Below, in pieces: positions 33,107-42,400 of a stretch of DNA of 64,000 bases (its first letter is position 1; each line of letters begins with the position of its first letter). The translations under genes and the position numbers were made by a program. The notes under the pieces are model-generated. The model was not told the origin of the DNA. It saw only the letters and a program-made list of their open reading frames with translations, and ran no database searches. This DNA comes from Sphingobacteriales bacterium (GTDB lineage Bacteria > Bacteroidota > Bacteroidia > Chitinophagales > JADIYW01): NCBI GenBank assembly GCA_016719635.1, contig JADJYT010000004.1, positions 62,001-126,000 of the forward strand. The letters run 5' to 3'.

Positions 33107-34987
33107 ATGAGAAGATTATTCATTCTGATACTGGTGACGAGCTTCACCTGTCACCACTCGGTGGCCCAACAGGTTTCTGAGAAGGCGATGGCGGGCTATT
33201 TAAAGGCAAAGGAATACGGCAGCAGGACACAGTGGGAAGAGGGGATAACGGAACTGGAAATGGTCATTAAACTGGAACCCGATTTTACACCCGCTAAAAC
33301 CATGATGGCGGAATATTTATATGCACTTCGCAGGTATCAGGAGTCTGCAGCAATACTGGTAAGTTGTGTAAACGATAAAACTTTTCCTGCCAAATCCATT
33401 TTCTTTTTATCGGAAACCTATCTGAAGCTGAACAATCCGGATAAGGCGAAATTATATGCGGAACAATACCTCGCCCAACCTGTGAAAAATCCGACTGCTG
33501 CCCAGAAAGCGGAACAGACGGTTAGGAATGCCAACTTTGCTTCGGAAGCCAAAAAGCATCCCGTTGCGTTTAACCCGAAAAATCTGGGTGCTGACATTAA
33601 TACGAAAAATCTGGAGTACTTTCCGTACATGACGCCGGATGGCAGACTGCTGGCGTTTACGAGGCTGGATGGCCGTGAAGAGAACTTGTACCTGGCACAA
33701 AAGACGGATACGGGTTTTGCTGCGGCCGTTTCTTTTGGTGAGCCGATTAACACAGAAGAGAATGAAGGCGCCGAAACCATGAATGCGGATGGAACACTTT
33801 TGTTCTTTACCGGATGTAACCGTCCGGATGGCTATGGAAGTTGTGATATTTATTTTTCGCAGAAAATCAATAATAGGTGGACCTCGCCTGCGGGCATCGG
33901 GAAACCCATCAATGCGGGTTCGTGGGAGGCGCAGCCGAGTTTTTCTTCGGATGGAAGAGCCCTGTATTTTGCAAGCAACCGCAAAGGCGGTTTTGGCGGG
34001 AAAGATATCTGGGTAAGCTATCTGGACAATCAGATGAAATGGAGCGAACCGCAGAATCTGGGCCCGGGTATCAATACGTCGTTTGACGATCAATGTCCGT
34101 TTATACATGCCGATAACCAGACCTTATATTTTACATCCAACGGATGGCCGGGCATGGGCGGCGGTGATATCTACTTTTCCAGAAAGACGGATACCGGCTG
34201 GACAAAGGCGGAAAATCTGGGATATCCGATTAACACCGAGAACGATGACAATGGCCTGACCGTTTCCTTTGACGGCAAGACTGCCTTTCTGGCTTCCAGC
34301 AGGGCGGGCGGTTTCGGCGGACTGGATATCTATAGTTTTGATTTGCCTGAAACAGCGCAGCCAAAGAAGATTACCTATATCAAAGCTGTTGTGAAAGATG
34401 CCGTCAGCAAACAGTTGCTGGTGGCCGATTATTCCATCATTGATTTAGAAACCAGGAAAGAGATTTACAAAGGCGCCTCTGTGAACGGAACCTTTTTTGT
34501 GAGTATGGAAGCGGACAAGAATTATGCATTGCAGATTCAAAAGGAAAAATACCTGTTCTACTCGCAGAATATAAACCTGAAAGTGGCCGCTTCCCAGCTA
34601 AAACCCTATGAACTCGAAGTGTTGCTGGAGCCAATAACGGCGAACAGTAAAATTGTACTGAATAATGTATTCTTTGACTTTGATAAGAGTGAATTGAACA
34701 TAACTTCTTCTGTTGAGTTGGACAAGGTGGCGCAGCTGCTGCAAAAAAATCCGGCGGTGCGGATAGAGATAGCAGGACATACCGACAATAAAGGGGATGA
34801 TAGATACAACCAGCAGCTTTCCCAACAGCGGGCGGAAAGCGTTGTGCTGTACCTGATGCAGAAAGGCATTGATAAAACGCGATTGACAGCAAAAGGATAT
34901 GGTGAGGCGCAGCCTGTTGCCCCGAATGATACGGAAGAAAATAAGGCGAGGAACAGGAGAACAGAACTGAAGGTGTTGGGCAACTAG
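33107..34987 (+). CDS. PorE-like T9SS envelope protein (TPR, PD40 propeller, OmpA)
   Basis: This 626-residue exported protein has a signal peptide (to about AQ at residue 21). TPR-like helices (about 35-140) lead into a WD40-like PD40 propeller (about 165-410; repeats such as FSSDGRALYFASNRKGGFGG). A carboxypeptidase-regulatory-like module (about 425-500) and a C-terminal OmpA peptidoglycan-binding domain (NNVFFDFDKSELN, IAGHTDNKGD, NRRTELKVL) complete it. This exact order is that of T9SS PorE, which tethers the secretion machine to peptidoglycan. Many Bacteroidota carry several similar proteins, so a non-T9SS paralogue cannot be excluded. A cysteine at residue 15 is not in a proper lipobox. 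Its stop overlaps the kdsA stop in a shared CTAG. Confidence 0.85.
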   Translation: MRRLFILILVTSFTCHHSVAQQVSEKAMAGYLKAKEYGSRTQWEEGITELEMVIKLEPDFTPAKTMMAEYLYALRRYQESAAILVSCVNDKTFPAKSIFFLSETYLKLNNPDKAKLYAEQYLAQPVKNPTAAQKAEQTVRNANFASEAKKHPVAFNPKNLGADINTKNLEYFPYMTPDGRLLAFTRLDGREENLYLAQKTDTGFAAAVSFGEPINTEENEGAETMNADGTLLFFTGCNRPDGYGSCDIYFSQKINNRWTSPAGIGKPINAGSWEAQPSFSSDGRALYFASNRKGGFGGKDIWVSYLDNQMKWSEPQNLGPGINTSFDDQCPFIHADNQTLYFTSNGWPGMGGGDIYFSRKTDTGWTKAENLGYPINTENDDNGLTVSFDGKTAFLASSRAGGFGGLDIYSFDLPETAQPKKITYIKAVVKDAVSKQLLVADYSIIDLETRKEIYKGASVNGTFFVSMEADKNYALQIQKEKYLFYSQNINLKVAASQLKPYELEVLLEPITANSKIVLNNVFFDFDKSELNITSSVELDKVAQLLQKNPAVRIEIAGHTDNKGDDRYNQQLSQQRAESVVLYLMQKGIDKTRLTAKGYGEAQPVAPNDTEENKARNRRTELKVLGN

Positions 34988-35769
34988 ATGGCGCTTCGGA
35001 TCTTTAATAGTTTTTCAAGCAAATTTCTCACTTCATCCAGCTTCAGCATGTTCGTGCCGTCGCTGAGTGCTTTTTCCGGATTCGGATGTGTTTCTAAAAA
35101 GATACCGTTTGCACCGGCGACAATGGCACATTTGCTTAAGGTTTCAATGAATTCAGGCTTTCCGCCGCTGATGCCTTCACTTTTGTTGGGCTGCTGTACG
35201 GAATGCGTGGCGTCGAATATGACCGGAAACCCTGTTTGCTGCATCAGGGAAATATTCCTGAAATCTACGATTAGGTCGTTGTATCCGAACATCGTTCCGC
35301 GCTCTGTCAGAAGTATATGGTTGTTGCCGGTGGATAATACTTTCTCTACGGCAAACTGCATCATCTCTGCTGAAACAAACTGACCTTTCTTGATATTGAC
35401 GGCCTTTCCTGTTTTTCCGGCGGCAATCAGCAATTCGGTCTGACGGCACAGGAATGCGGGTATCTGGATCACATCCACGATATCTTTCACCTTATCGCAA
35501 TCGGTCGTTTCATGCACGTCCGTTAAAACGGGAATCTTAAAATGTGATTTTACATCCGCCAAAATCTGCAGCGCTTTTTCTTCCCCAATCGTGGTGAAGG
35601 AATCCAGCCTGCTTCGGTTCGCTTTTTTAAAGGAGGCTTTGAAAATAAAAGGGATGGACAGCTCAGTGGTGATGGTCTTTAGCTTTTCCGCAGTCTCAAA
35701 GCAGCCCTCACTCGACTCCACAACGCATGGCCCGGCTATCAGGAAAAATGTATCAGTGTTTATTTTCAT
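34984..35769 (-). CDS. kdsA: 3-deoxy-8-phosphooctulonate synthase (KDO-8-P synthase)
   Basis: The 261-residue enzyme condenses arabinose 5-phosphate with PEP to make KDO-8-phosphate for lipopolysaccharide. FKASFKKANRS, TDVHETTDCDKV, DVIQIPAFLCRQTELL, NIKKGQFVS and FDATHSVQQPN match KdsA. The N-terminal motif is GPCVVES with Cys15; family knowledge says Cys here marks the metal-dependent class, where the metal-independent E. coli type has Asn. The gene converges on the PorE-like gene with a 4-base overlap. Confidence 0.95.
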   Translation of the reverse strand: MKINTDTFFLIAGPCVVESSEGCFETAEKLKTITTELSIPFIFKASFKKANRSRLDSFTTIGEEKALQILADVKSHFKIPVLTDVHETTDCDKVKDIVDVIQIPAFLCRQTELLIAAGKTGKAVNIKKGQFVSAEMMQFAVEKVLSTGNNHILLTERGTMFGYNDLIVDFRNISLMQQTGFPVIFDATHSVQQPNKSEGISGGKPEFIETLSKCAIVAGANGIFLETHPNPEKALSDGTNMLKLDEVRNLLEKLLKIRSAI

Positions 35770-35773
35770 ATTT

Positions 35774-35804
35774 TTACCACTAAGAATTTTACCACTTAAG
35801 GCAC
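35774..35804. repeat. Repeat flanking the GxxExxY gene (3' side)
   Basis: TTACCACTAAGAATTTTACC, then ACTTAAGGCAC: two copies of an ACCACT(T/A)AG unit, inverted relative to the copy at 36253-36283. Confidence 0.45.
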
Positions 35805-35821
35805 ATTAGAAACTAAAGATA

Positions 35822-36229
35822 TTACAATAAATCTGAAAAATATTGATTGACCAAAGAAGTCGTGTTGCTGACAATATTATCTGAATTAAAATTAATGAGT
35901 AATCCTTTGGGCTTTTTCAATAGTTTCATGTATGTTAATAATTGCGCATTATATAAAGGGAGCATAGTTTCTACCGCTTTTAATTCCACAATTATCAAAT
36001 CTTCCATGAGAATATCTAATCTTAAATCGCAGTCAACTTCTATGTTCTTATATTTTACAGGAATCTTTAGTTGTGAAAGAATATTGAAATTCTTATTCCT
36101 TAATTCTTCTTCTAAACATTTTTGATAAATGGATTCCAGTAATCCTGGCCCCAATTCTTTGTGAACTTCTATAGCGCAGCCTACAATTTTATAAGCTAAA
36201 TCATTTACGTATTTCTGTGTTATATCCAC
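35822..36229 (-). CDS. GxxExxY protein (PD-(D/E)XK nuclease-like)
   Basis: This 135-residue protein carries the family signature GLLESIY (about residues 29-35). The predicted nuclease core is LRLDILMEDLIIVELKAVE, where D and E-L-K form the PD-(D/E)XK pattern. GxxExxY proteins are very widespread in environmental bacteria, often in several copies; their function has not been established. The gene is flanked by inverted copies of an ACCACT(G/A)AG-type repeat, suggesting it moves, or once moved, as a unit. It separates kdsA from rarA, whose products have no link to it. Confidence 0.85.
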   Translation of the reverse strand: MDITQKYVNDLAYKIVGCAIEVHKELGPGLLESIYQKCLEEELRNKNFNILSQLKIPVKYKNIEVDCDLRLDILMEDLIIVELKAVETMLPLYNAQLLTYMKLLKKPKGLLINFNSDNIVSNTTSLVNQYFSDLL

Positions 36230-36252
36230 GATTGATTTGCCTGTTTTTTATA

Positions 36253-36283
36253 CTTAAGTTACTCAGTGTCCTCAGTGGTTTCA
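36253..36283. repeat. Repeat flanking the GxxExxY gene (5' side)
   Basis: CTTAAGTTACTCAGTGTCCT, then CAGTGGTTTCA; the reverse complement reads AAACCACTGAGGACACTGAG, related to the unit at 35774-35804. Confidence 0.45.
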
Positions 36284-36284
36284 A

Positions 36285-37541
36285 TCAGTAATTGTATTTC
36301 TCTTTCCATCGGTCTTTCAGGAATTTTCTCAACTCATTTTCACGGGCATTATTGCCGGGTTCATAAAATTTCGTTCCTTTGATTTCATCCGGCAGGCATT
36401 CCATTTCTGTAAAATTGTCTTCGAAATGATGCGCATACTGATAGCCCTTATGGTAGCCCAGTTGCTTCATGAGTCTGGTCGGCGCATTGCGCAAATGCAG
36501 CGGCACGGATAAATCGCTGGTTCGTTCTGCCAGCGCCAGCGCATCGCCGACGGCCATGTAGGAGGCATTGCTTTTGGGGGAAGAAGCGAGATAGGTCACA
36601 CATTGCGACAATATAATCCTGCATTCCGGATAGCCTATTTTCTCGACGGCATCAAAGGTGGCATTCGCCAGCAGCAGTGCATTCGGATTGGCATTGCCGA
36701 TATCTTCGCTGGATAGAATCAGCAGGCGGCGTGCAATGAACTTCGGGTCTTCTCCGCCGTGTATCATGCGTGCCATCCAGTATAAGGCGGCATTCGGGTC
36801 ACTGTTGCGGATGGACTTGATAAACGCGGAAATGATGTCGTAATGCTGTTCACCGCTTTTGTCATAACGGGAAATATAGGTTTGTACGATTTCTTCCACA
36901 AAGACATTGGTAATGGTGCGGTTTTCTTTCAGGTTCTCGGAAACCAATTCCACCACGTTCAGCAGTTTTCGTGCATCTCCGCCGGAAAAATAAAACAGCG
37001 CTTCGTATTCTTTGACGGTGATGTTTTCTTTCTTTAAAATTTCATCTTCCTGCAAAGCGCTGTCGATAATCTTTTTCAAATCCTCCCTTTCCAGTGATTT
37101 GAGAACATACACCTGGCAGCGTGATAACAGTGCCGAGTTGACTTCGAACGAAGGGTTTTCGGTGGTGGCGCCGATTAAAATCAAGGTGCCGTTTTCGACA
37201 GCGCCCAGCAATGCATCCTGCTGCGATTTATTGAAACGGTGAATCTCATCGATAAATAAAACGGTCTGCCCTATTTCTTTGGCGTTTTCAATAACACTCC
37301 TGATTTCTTTCACACCTGCGGAAATGGCACTCAACTGTTCAATGGGTAAATTCGCATGACTGGCTAACACCCTCGCTAAAGTGGTTTTGCCCACACCCGG
37401 TGGCCCCCAGAAAATCATCGAATGGAGCTTGCCTTTTTCAATCAGTTGTCGTAATGCCTTGCCTTTGCCCAATAAATGCTCCTGACCTGCAATCTGGTCT
37501 ATCGTTTTCGGGCGCATTCGTTCGGCAAGCGGTCTTAGCAT
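36285..37541 (-). CDS. rarA: Replication-associated recombination protein RarA (AAA+ ATPase)
   Basis: The 418-residue protein is full length for RarA/MgsA. A Walker A GPPGVGKTT (46-54, K52) and Walker B FIDEIHRFNKSQQDA are present, with sensor-1 IGATTENPSFEVN and an SRCQVY arginine finger. The helical C-terminal tetramerisation part contains EDIGNANPNAL and R-N-A-P-T-R-L-M-K. RarA acts at stalled replication forks and single-stranded DNA ends. A -7-like box lies directly before its ATG, divergent from the pyrD promoter. Confidence 0.95.
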   Translation of the reverse strand: MLRPLAERMRPKTIDQIAGQEHLLGKGKALRQLIEKGKLHSMIFWGPPGVGKTTLARVLASHANLPIEQLSAISAGVKEIRSVIENAKEIGQTVLFIDEIHRFNKSQQDALLGAVENGTLILIGATTENPSFEVNSALLSRCQVYVLKSLEREDLKKIIDSALQEDEILKKENITVKEYEALFYFSGGDARKLLNVVELVSENLKENRTITNVFVEEIVQTYISRYDKSGEQHYDIISAFIKSIRNSDPNAALYWMARMIHGGEDPKFIARRLLILSSEDIGNANPNALLLANATFDAVEKIGYPECRIILSQCVTYLASSPKSNASYMAVGDALALAERTSDLSVPLHLRNAPTRLMKQLGYHKGYQYAHHFEDNFTEMECLPDEIKGTKFYEPGNNARENELRKFLKDRWKEKYNY

Positions 37542-37548
37542 GGAAATG

Positions 37549-37556
37549 TAAAATTA
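37549..37556 (-). promoter_or_regulatory. Candidate rarA -7 box (TAATTTTA)
   Basis: On the minus strand TAATTTTA ends 7 bases before the rarA ATG, implying little or no 5' leader. Confidence 0.35.
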
Positions 37557-37600
37557 TAATTATAAAACTACAAAATTCGGAATTCGTTATTCGGAATTCG

Positions 37601-37608
37601 TAATTTTA
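37601..37608 (+). promoter_or_regulatory. Candidate pyrD -7 box (TAATTTTA)
   Basis: TAATTTTA ends 4 bases before the pyrD ATG. It follows a short repeat of ATTCGGAATTCG copies at 37576-37600 that could place a TTCG near the -33 position. Confidence 0.35.
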
Positions 37609-37612
37609 TTTC

Positions 37613-38656
37613 ATGTACAAACTCCTTCGCTGGTTTTTATTCAAGATGGATGCGGAAAAGGCACACCATTTCACACTCCAGTCGCTTCGCCTGTTGATAA
37701 AGATTCCATTCGTAAGATGGATAATGGCAAGACTGTATGCTGTTGAAGATAAGCGGTTGGAACGCAACGTGTTCGGACTGACTTTTAAAAATCCGGTAGG
37801 ATTGGCGGCAGGGTTGGATAAAAATGCGGAATGTATCGAGGCTTTTTCGGCGGTTGGTTTCGGATTTGTGGAAATCGGAACCGTCACTCCGCTGCCGCAG
37901 CCCGGTAATGAGAAACCAAGGCTGTTCCGTTTGACAGAAGATAAAGCCATTATTAACCGGATGGGTTTTAATAATGAAGGGATGGATGCCGTTAAAGACA
38001 ATATAATTAAATCTCCAGTCTCACATCTCCAATCTCAGATTATCATCGGCGGGAATATCGGTAAGAATAAACTTACGCCCAATGAACAGGCAGTTGATGA
38101 TTATATCAGGTGCTTTGATACATTGTATGATGTGGTAGATTATTTTGTGGTAAATGTCAGTTCGCCGAATACCCCGAATTTACGGGCCTTACAGGAGAAA
38201 GAACCCCTGAAGCATATCCTGTTTTCCCTGCAGGAAAGAAATAAACTACAGAAAAAACAAAAACCCATCCTCTTAAAAATTGCGCCGGATTTGACGGAAG
38301 AACAACTCGATGATATCATAGAGATTGTGTCGGAAACAAAACTGGCGGGTGTGGTGGCTACGAATACCACCGTTTCACGCGATAATTTATCGGCAGATAA
38401 GAACAGGGTAGAACAAATGGGAGCAGGAGGATTGAGTGGAAAACCATTGACTCAAAAATCAACGGAAATTATCCGATATATACATCGTAAGTCAGCAGGC
38501 CGAATTCCGATTATTGCCGTGGGGGGCATTATGAATGCGCAGGATGCACTGGACAAACTAAATGCAGGGGCTGCCTTGGTGCAGTTGTATACCGGCTTTA
38601 TTTACGAGGGACCGGAGCTGATAAAAGAAATCAATCAGCGGTTGTTGGAAGGGTAA
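37613..38656 (+). CDS. pyrD: Dihydroorotate dehydrogenase (quinone), class 2
   Basis: The 347-residue membrane-associated enzyme oxidises dihydroorotate to orotate with quinone, in pyrimidine synthesis. The N-terminal helix that reaches the membrane (LLRWFLFKMDAEKAHHFT) marks class 2. GLAAGLDKNAE, FGFVEIGTVTPLPQPGN, NRMGFNNEG, IGGNIGKNK, NVSSPNTPNLR and VVATNTTVSR are FMN or substrate motifs. Just before IGGNIGKNK is a short segment, KSPVSHLQSQ, encoded by TCTC-rich near-repeats, which looks like a small in-frame addition on a surface loop. Convergent with the regulator at 38662. Confidence 0.95.
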   Translation: MYKLLRWFLFKMDAEKAHHFTLQSLRLLIKIPFVRWIMARLYAVEDKRLERNVFGLTFKNPVGLAAGLDKNAECIEAFSAVGFGFVEIGTVTPLPQPGNEKPRLFRLTEDKAIINRMGFNNEGMDAVKDNIIKSPVSHLQSQIIIGGNIGKNKLTPNEQAVDDYIRCFDTLYDVVDYFVVNVSSPNTPNLRALQEKEPLKHILFSLQERNKLQKKQKPILLKIAPDLTEEQLDDIIEIVSETKLAGVVATNTTVSRDNLSADKNRVEQMGAGGLSGKPLTQKSTEIIRYIHRKSAGRIPIIAVGGIMNAQDALDKLNAGAALVQLYTGFIYEGPELIKEINQRLLEG

Positions 38657-38661
38657 GTGCC

Positions 38662-39423
38662 TTACAGTGTGTCGGAAATCTTATCCAGCAGATCTTCTTT
38701 TTTTCTGCGTGAAACTTCTATTTCAGTACCGTTCATCATGATGACCTGCCCGCCATCGCCGCGCACATAACGGCGGATATGTTTCAGGTTGATGATATGT
38801 GACTGATGTACGCGCACAAAATCATAATCTTCGAGCAACTCTTCGAAATATTTCAATGGCTTGGAGGACATGATCATCTCGCCGGTGGTGAGGTAGATTT
38901 TGGTGTACGATGAATCTGCATCCACATGTATGATTTCATCCAGTGAAGCGAAGTAAATGCCTTCCAGCGTGGAAATGGCCAGTTGTTTTTTGCTTAATTC
39001 CTTATGGTTGATTTTGTGTTCCAGCAATTCAAACTGCCTGTTTTTGATTTCTTCCGATTTCCTGATGGATAAGCGATGTACCGCACGTACCAGTTCTTCC
39101 GGGTCGACGGGTTTGAGCAGATAATCCAGTGCGCTGAAACGGAATGCCTTAACGGCATACTGACTGTATGCAGTGGTAAAAATCACTTCAAAAGGACAGT
39201 GGTAATTGTAGTGTGCCAGCAGCTCAAAACCATTTTTGCCCGGCATCTCCACATCGAGGAATACCACATCCGTGCCTTCTGCCTCTATGGCGGCAATGGC
39301 ACTGTCCACGCTGTCGCATTCCTCCGTTACGGTAACCTGCGGACAGAATTTTTCTATCAGTTTGTGCAGCGCCAAACGATTGTTTTTTTCATCATCTACC
39401 AGAATGGCATTTATCTTTTCCAT
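38662..39423 (-). CDS. LytTR-family response regulator
   Basis: This 253-residue protein has a receiver domain (phosphoacceptor D57 in FLDVEMPG, K104 in LLKPVDP) and a C-terminal LytTR DNA-binding domain (about 145-250, ending DFVRVHQSHIINLKHIRRY...VSRRKKEDLL). It is transcribed 26 bases after the large histidine kinase at 39450, so the two are a cognate pair. Its target genes cannot be predicted from the window. Confidence 0.93.
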   Translation of the reverse strand: MEKINAILVDDEKNNRLALHKLIEKFCPQVTVTEECDSVDSAIAAIEAEGTDVVFLDVEMPGKNGFELLAHYNYHCPFEVIFTTAYSQYAVKAFRFSALDYLLKPVDPEELVRAVHRLSIRKSEEIKNRQFELLEHKINHKELSKKQLAISTLEGIYFASLDEIIHVDADSSYTKIYLTTGEMIMSSKPLKYFEELLEDYDFVRVHQSHIINLKHIRRYVRGDGGQVIMMNGTEIEVSRRKKEDLLDKISDTL

Positions 39424-39449
39424 ACTTATTGTTTGTGTCGGTGAAAATG

Positions 39450-42400
39450 TTAACTCAATTCCATTTTAATAATCACTTTTGTCCCGGAAGGCACATGAGC
39501 ATCATCATACAAATCTATAATTTCTACCTCATAATGGGTATCCTTGATTTTGTGTAATGTTTCAAACATTTCTTTTGTAATAAGGGTACCCAGCGATTTG
39601 TGTTTCTTCGACAGGTTTAATTCAAATGCTTTAACACGTCCTATTCCGTTGTCTTCTATCTCGCATATGCAGCTGTTGCTTTCTTTGTAAAACCGGATAT
39701 GAATGTTTTTTCCCCCTTCCTTTTTAATCAGGCCGTGCCAGATGGCATTCTCCACATACGGCTGTATCAGCATGGACGGCATCTCTACGGAATACACATC
39801 TATGTTTTCAACGCTGATGTCGTAATTAAACTTCTGGTCGAAACGCAGGGATTCCAGTTCTAGGTATAATTTAAGGTTATCAATGACGTCATTCAAGGGG
39901 ATGAACGTTTTTACTGAATTTTCCAGGACAGAACGCACTAACCTTGATAATTTGGTAAGATAGGTGGATGCCTGCATATTCTGGTCGGAAAGAATCATAG
40001 CCTGAATCGAGTTCATGCAGTTGAAGATAAAATGCGGATTCATTTGTGCCACCAATGCTTTCAGCTTGATCTCTGCCAGTTGCTTCTCGTACTCCGTCTT
40101 TTGTTTAACTAACTGCATTTTTTCCTTCTCTTTTTTTCGTGCCATCTGGATGCGGTTGGTGATAAACCGGTAACTGAAGATAAGCGATGCTATCACCGCA
40201 ATGATTTTAAACCACCATGTTTGCCATATCATCGGTTTAATCCGGAAGGAAAAAGAGGCGGTATTGGAAGACCAAACACCATCATTATTGCTGGAACGAA
40301 CATAAAATATATAATTGCCCGGAGGTAATTTCGTATAGGAAACATAATTCCGTGCTGTTTGAGTCCAGTTTCTGTCATATCCTTCCAGTCTGTATTCAAA
40401 CCTGTTTTTTGGTGTGTTGGAATAGTCACTCGAGATAAATTCAAAAGAGATGTTGTTTTGCTTATTCTCCAGTTTTATTCGTTTGGACTGTGTGCTATAT
40501 GCATCGTAATCCAATAGCTGGTCATCTATTCGTATGCTGGTAATATTTGCAGTCGGTTTAAAAGAGTTAAACGGGATTTTGTCGGGTTCTACGATGTTAA
40601 ATCCGTTCATACCCCCGAAAAGCAGGTCATTTTTTCCGGTCTTGAAATAAGAGCCTCCGTTAAATTCGTTGCTCTGTAACCCATCGTTGACGTCATAGTT
40701 TCTGAATTGCTTGATTGAAGGATCAAAGACAGAAATGCCGCGGTTGGTGCTCATCCAGAGTTTTCCGGAATTATCTTTCAATATACCATGTATGAAATTA
40801 TTGCTGAGTCCGTTTCTTTCGGTGAATATGACATCTATTTTTTTCTTCAGCTTGTTAAAAAGGAACAGCCCGCCATTACTGGTACCTATCCAGATGTGTG
40901 TCTCATCTTCCTTCAGCAGACAGTTTAGTTGGTCCGTCTTAAAGTATTTGTCGTTGATAATTCTTAATTCCTTTTCATTCAGCAAGCCATCTGACAATGA
41001 AATATGAAATATTCCGGATGATGTGGCTATCCACCAGGTACCGTCATCATTTTCCAGGATATAGTTTGGAAAAAAAATATTCCAGTTGATATTGATGTTA
41101 ATTGGTTCAAATCCGTTCTTCAGCGGATTAAAATGGTGTAAATTATGTTCGTCAAAGGCGTATAATTCACCCGCTTTCGTTTCAAATAATCGGATATTGT
41201 TGTAAGCCGGTATTTTTAAGTTGTCATTCCTCTTGTTAGGACTCAGAAAATAACGCCTAAAGGCATTGGTGTACGCATCAAATTTGCAGATGCCATTCAA
41301 CGTGCCCGCCCACAATTGACCATAGTGGTCAATGAGCAGGTTTTGTACTATGTCATTCGTCAATGAATTTCCAAATCCGTTATTTCTCCAGTTAGAAAAG
41401 ATGTTGTTTTTGATGTCATATTTATACAATCCGCCACCATCCGTTCCAATCCAGATGTTTTCGTTGTTGTCTTCCGCAAAACACAGTACATATTTATTGG
41501 TTAGCCAGGTTGTCTTGAATGGTTCTTGTGTAATGAGTTTGAACTTGTATTTATAGTGGGAGTGAACCGCCACACCGGAACCTTTTGTTCCAGCCCATAA
41601 CGTACCTCCGTTGTCAATCAGCAGGCTCATTATCTTGTTGTCCGGAATGGAGTTTAAATTATACGGGTCACTCTGATATTCTATGAACCTGCTTCTGTTT
41701 ACATCATAAATCAATATACCGTGCTGCAGCGTTCCTATGTATATATTTCCAAGTTTCCCAACCGCTATTGACGTTATCTTATCCTGAATACCCTGAAATA
41801 AGGGCCTGAGAGCTGAAAAGGAATCAATAACCGTTAAATCCTTATCAATTGAATATAAGCCTTCATTTGTGCCAATCCAGTACCTGTCAGATTTATCTCT
41901 TACTATACCATTTATTTTTTTAGGTACAAGTTTGCCAAGCAGGTCGTAGTTGTTTTTATTTCGAATAAGCTTTGTGCTGATATCATAGGTATAAAGATTA
42001 TTATCCCGTCCGGCAAGCAAGAAATGATGTATGTCACACTTGCAGATAATCTCTTTATAGGCATTCATGGGTTCAACACTTACCGTATAATCGTTGTTTT
42101 CCCTGTCCCGTTCTACCAGTCTCATTTTATAAAGACTGTATGGGGTTTGTACCCATACCGTAATACTGTCTTCCGTGACTAATTTTTTTATCTGGGCAGG
42201 ATTCTCAAGCGTTATATACTTTTTCGATTCGAAAAAATATATACTTAAGCCTTTTTCAGTACCAATCCAAAACACTCCCGGAGAAGATTCGGTAACGCAG
42301 GTGGTGAAATTGGATACCAAAGAATTCTTATTTTCATTGTCCTTGGATAATTTGAGAAAGTCATATCCGTTATAGCGGTTCATGCCTTCGTCCGTACAAA

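Noticed and set aside
33452..34108. 218-codon frame antisense to the PorE-like gene
   Set aside because: It overlaps a well supported PD40 propeller region; the peptide is arginine/isoleucine-rich and unlike any fold.
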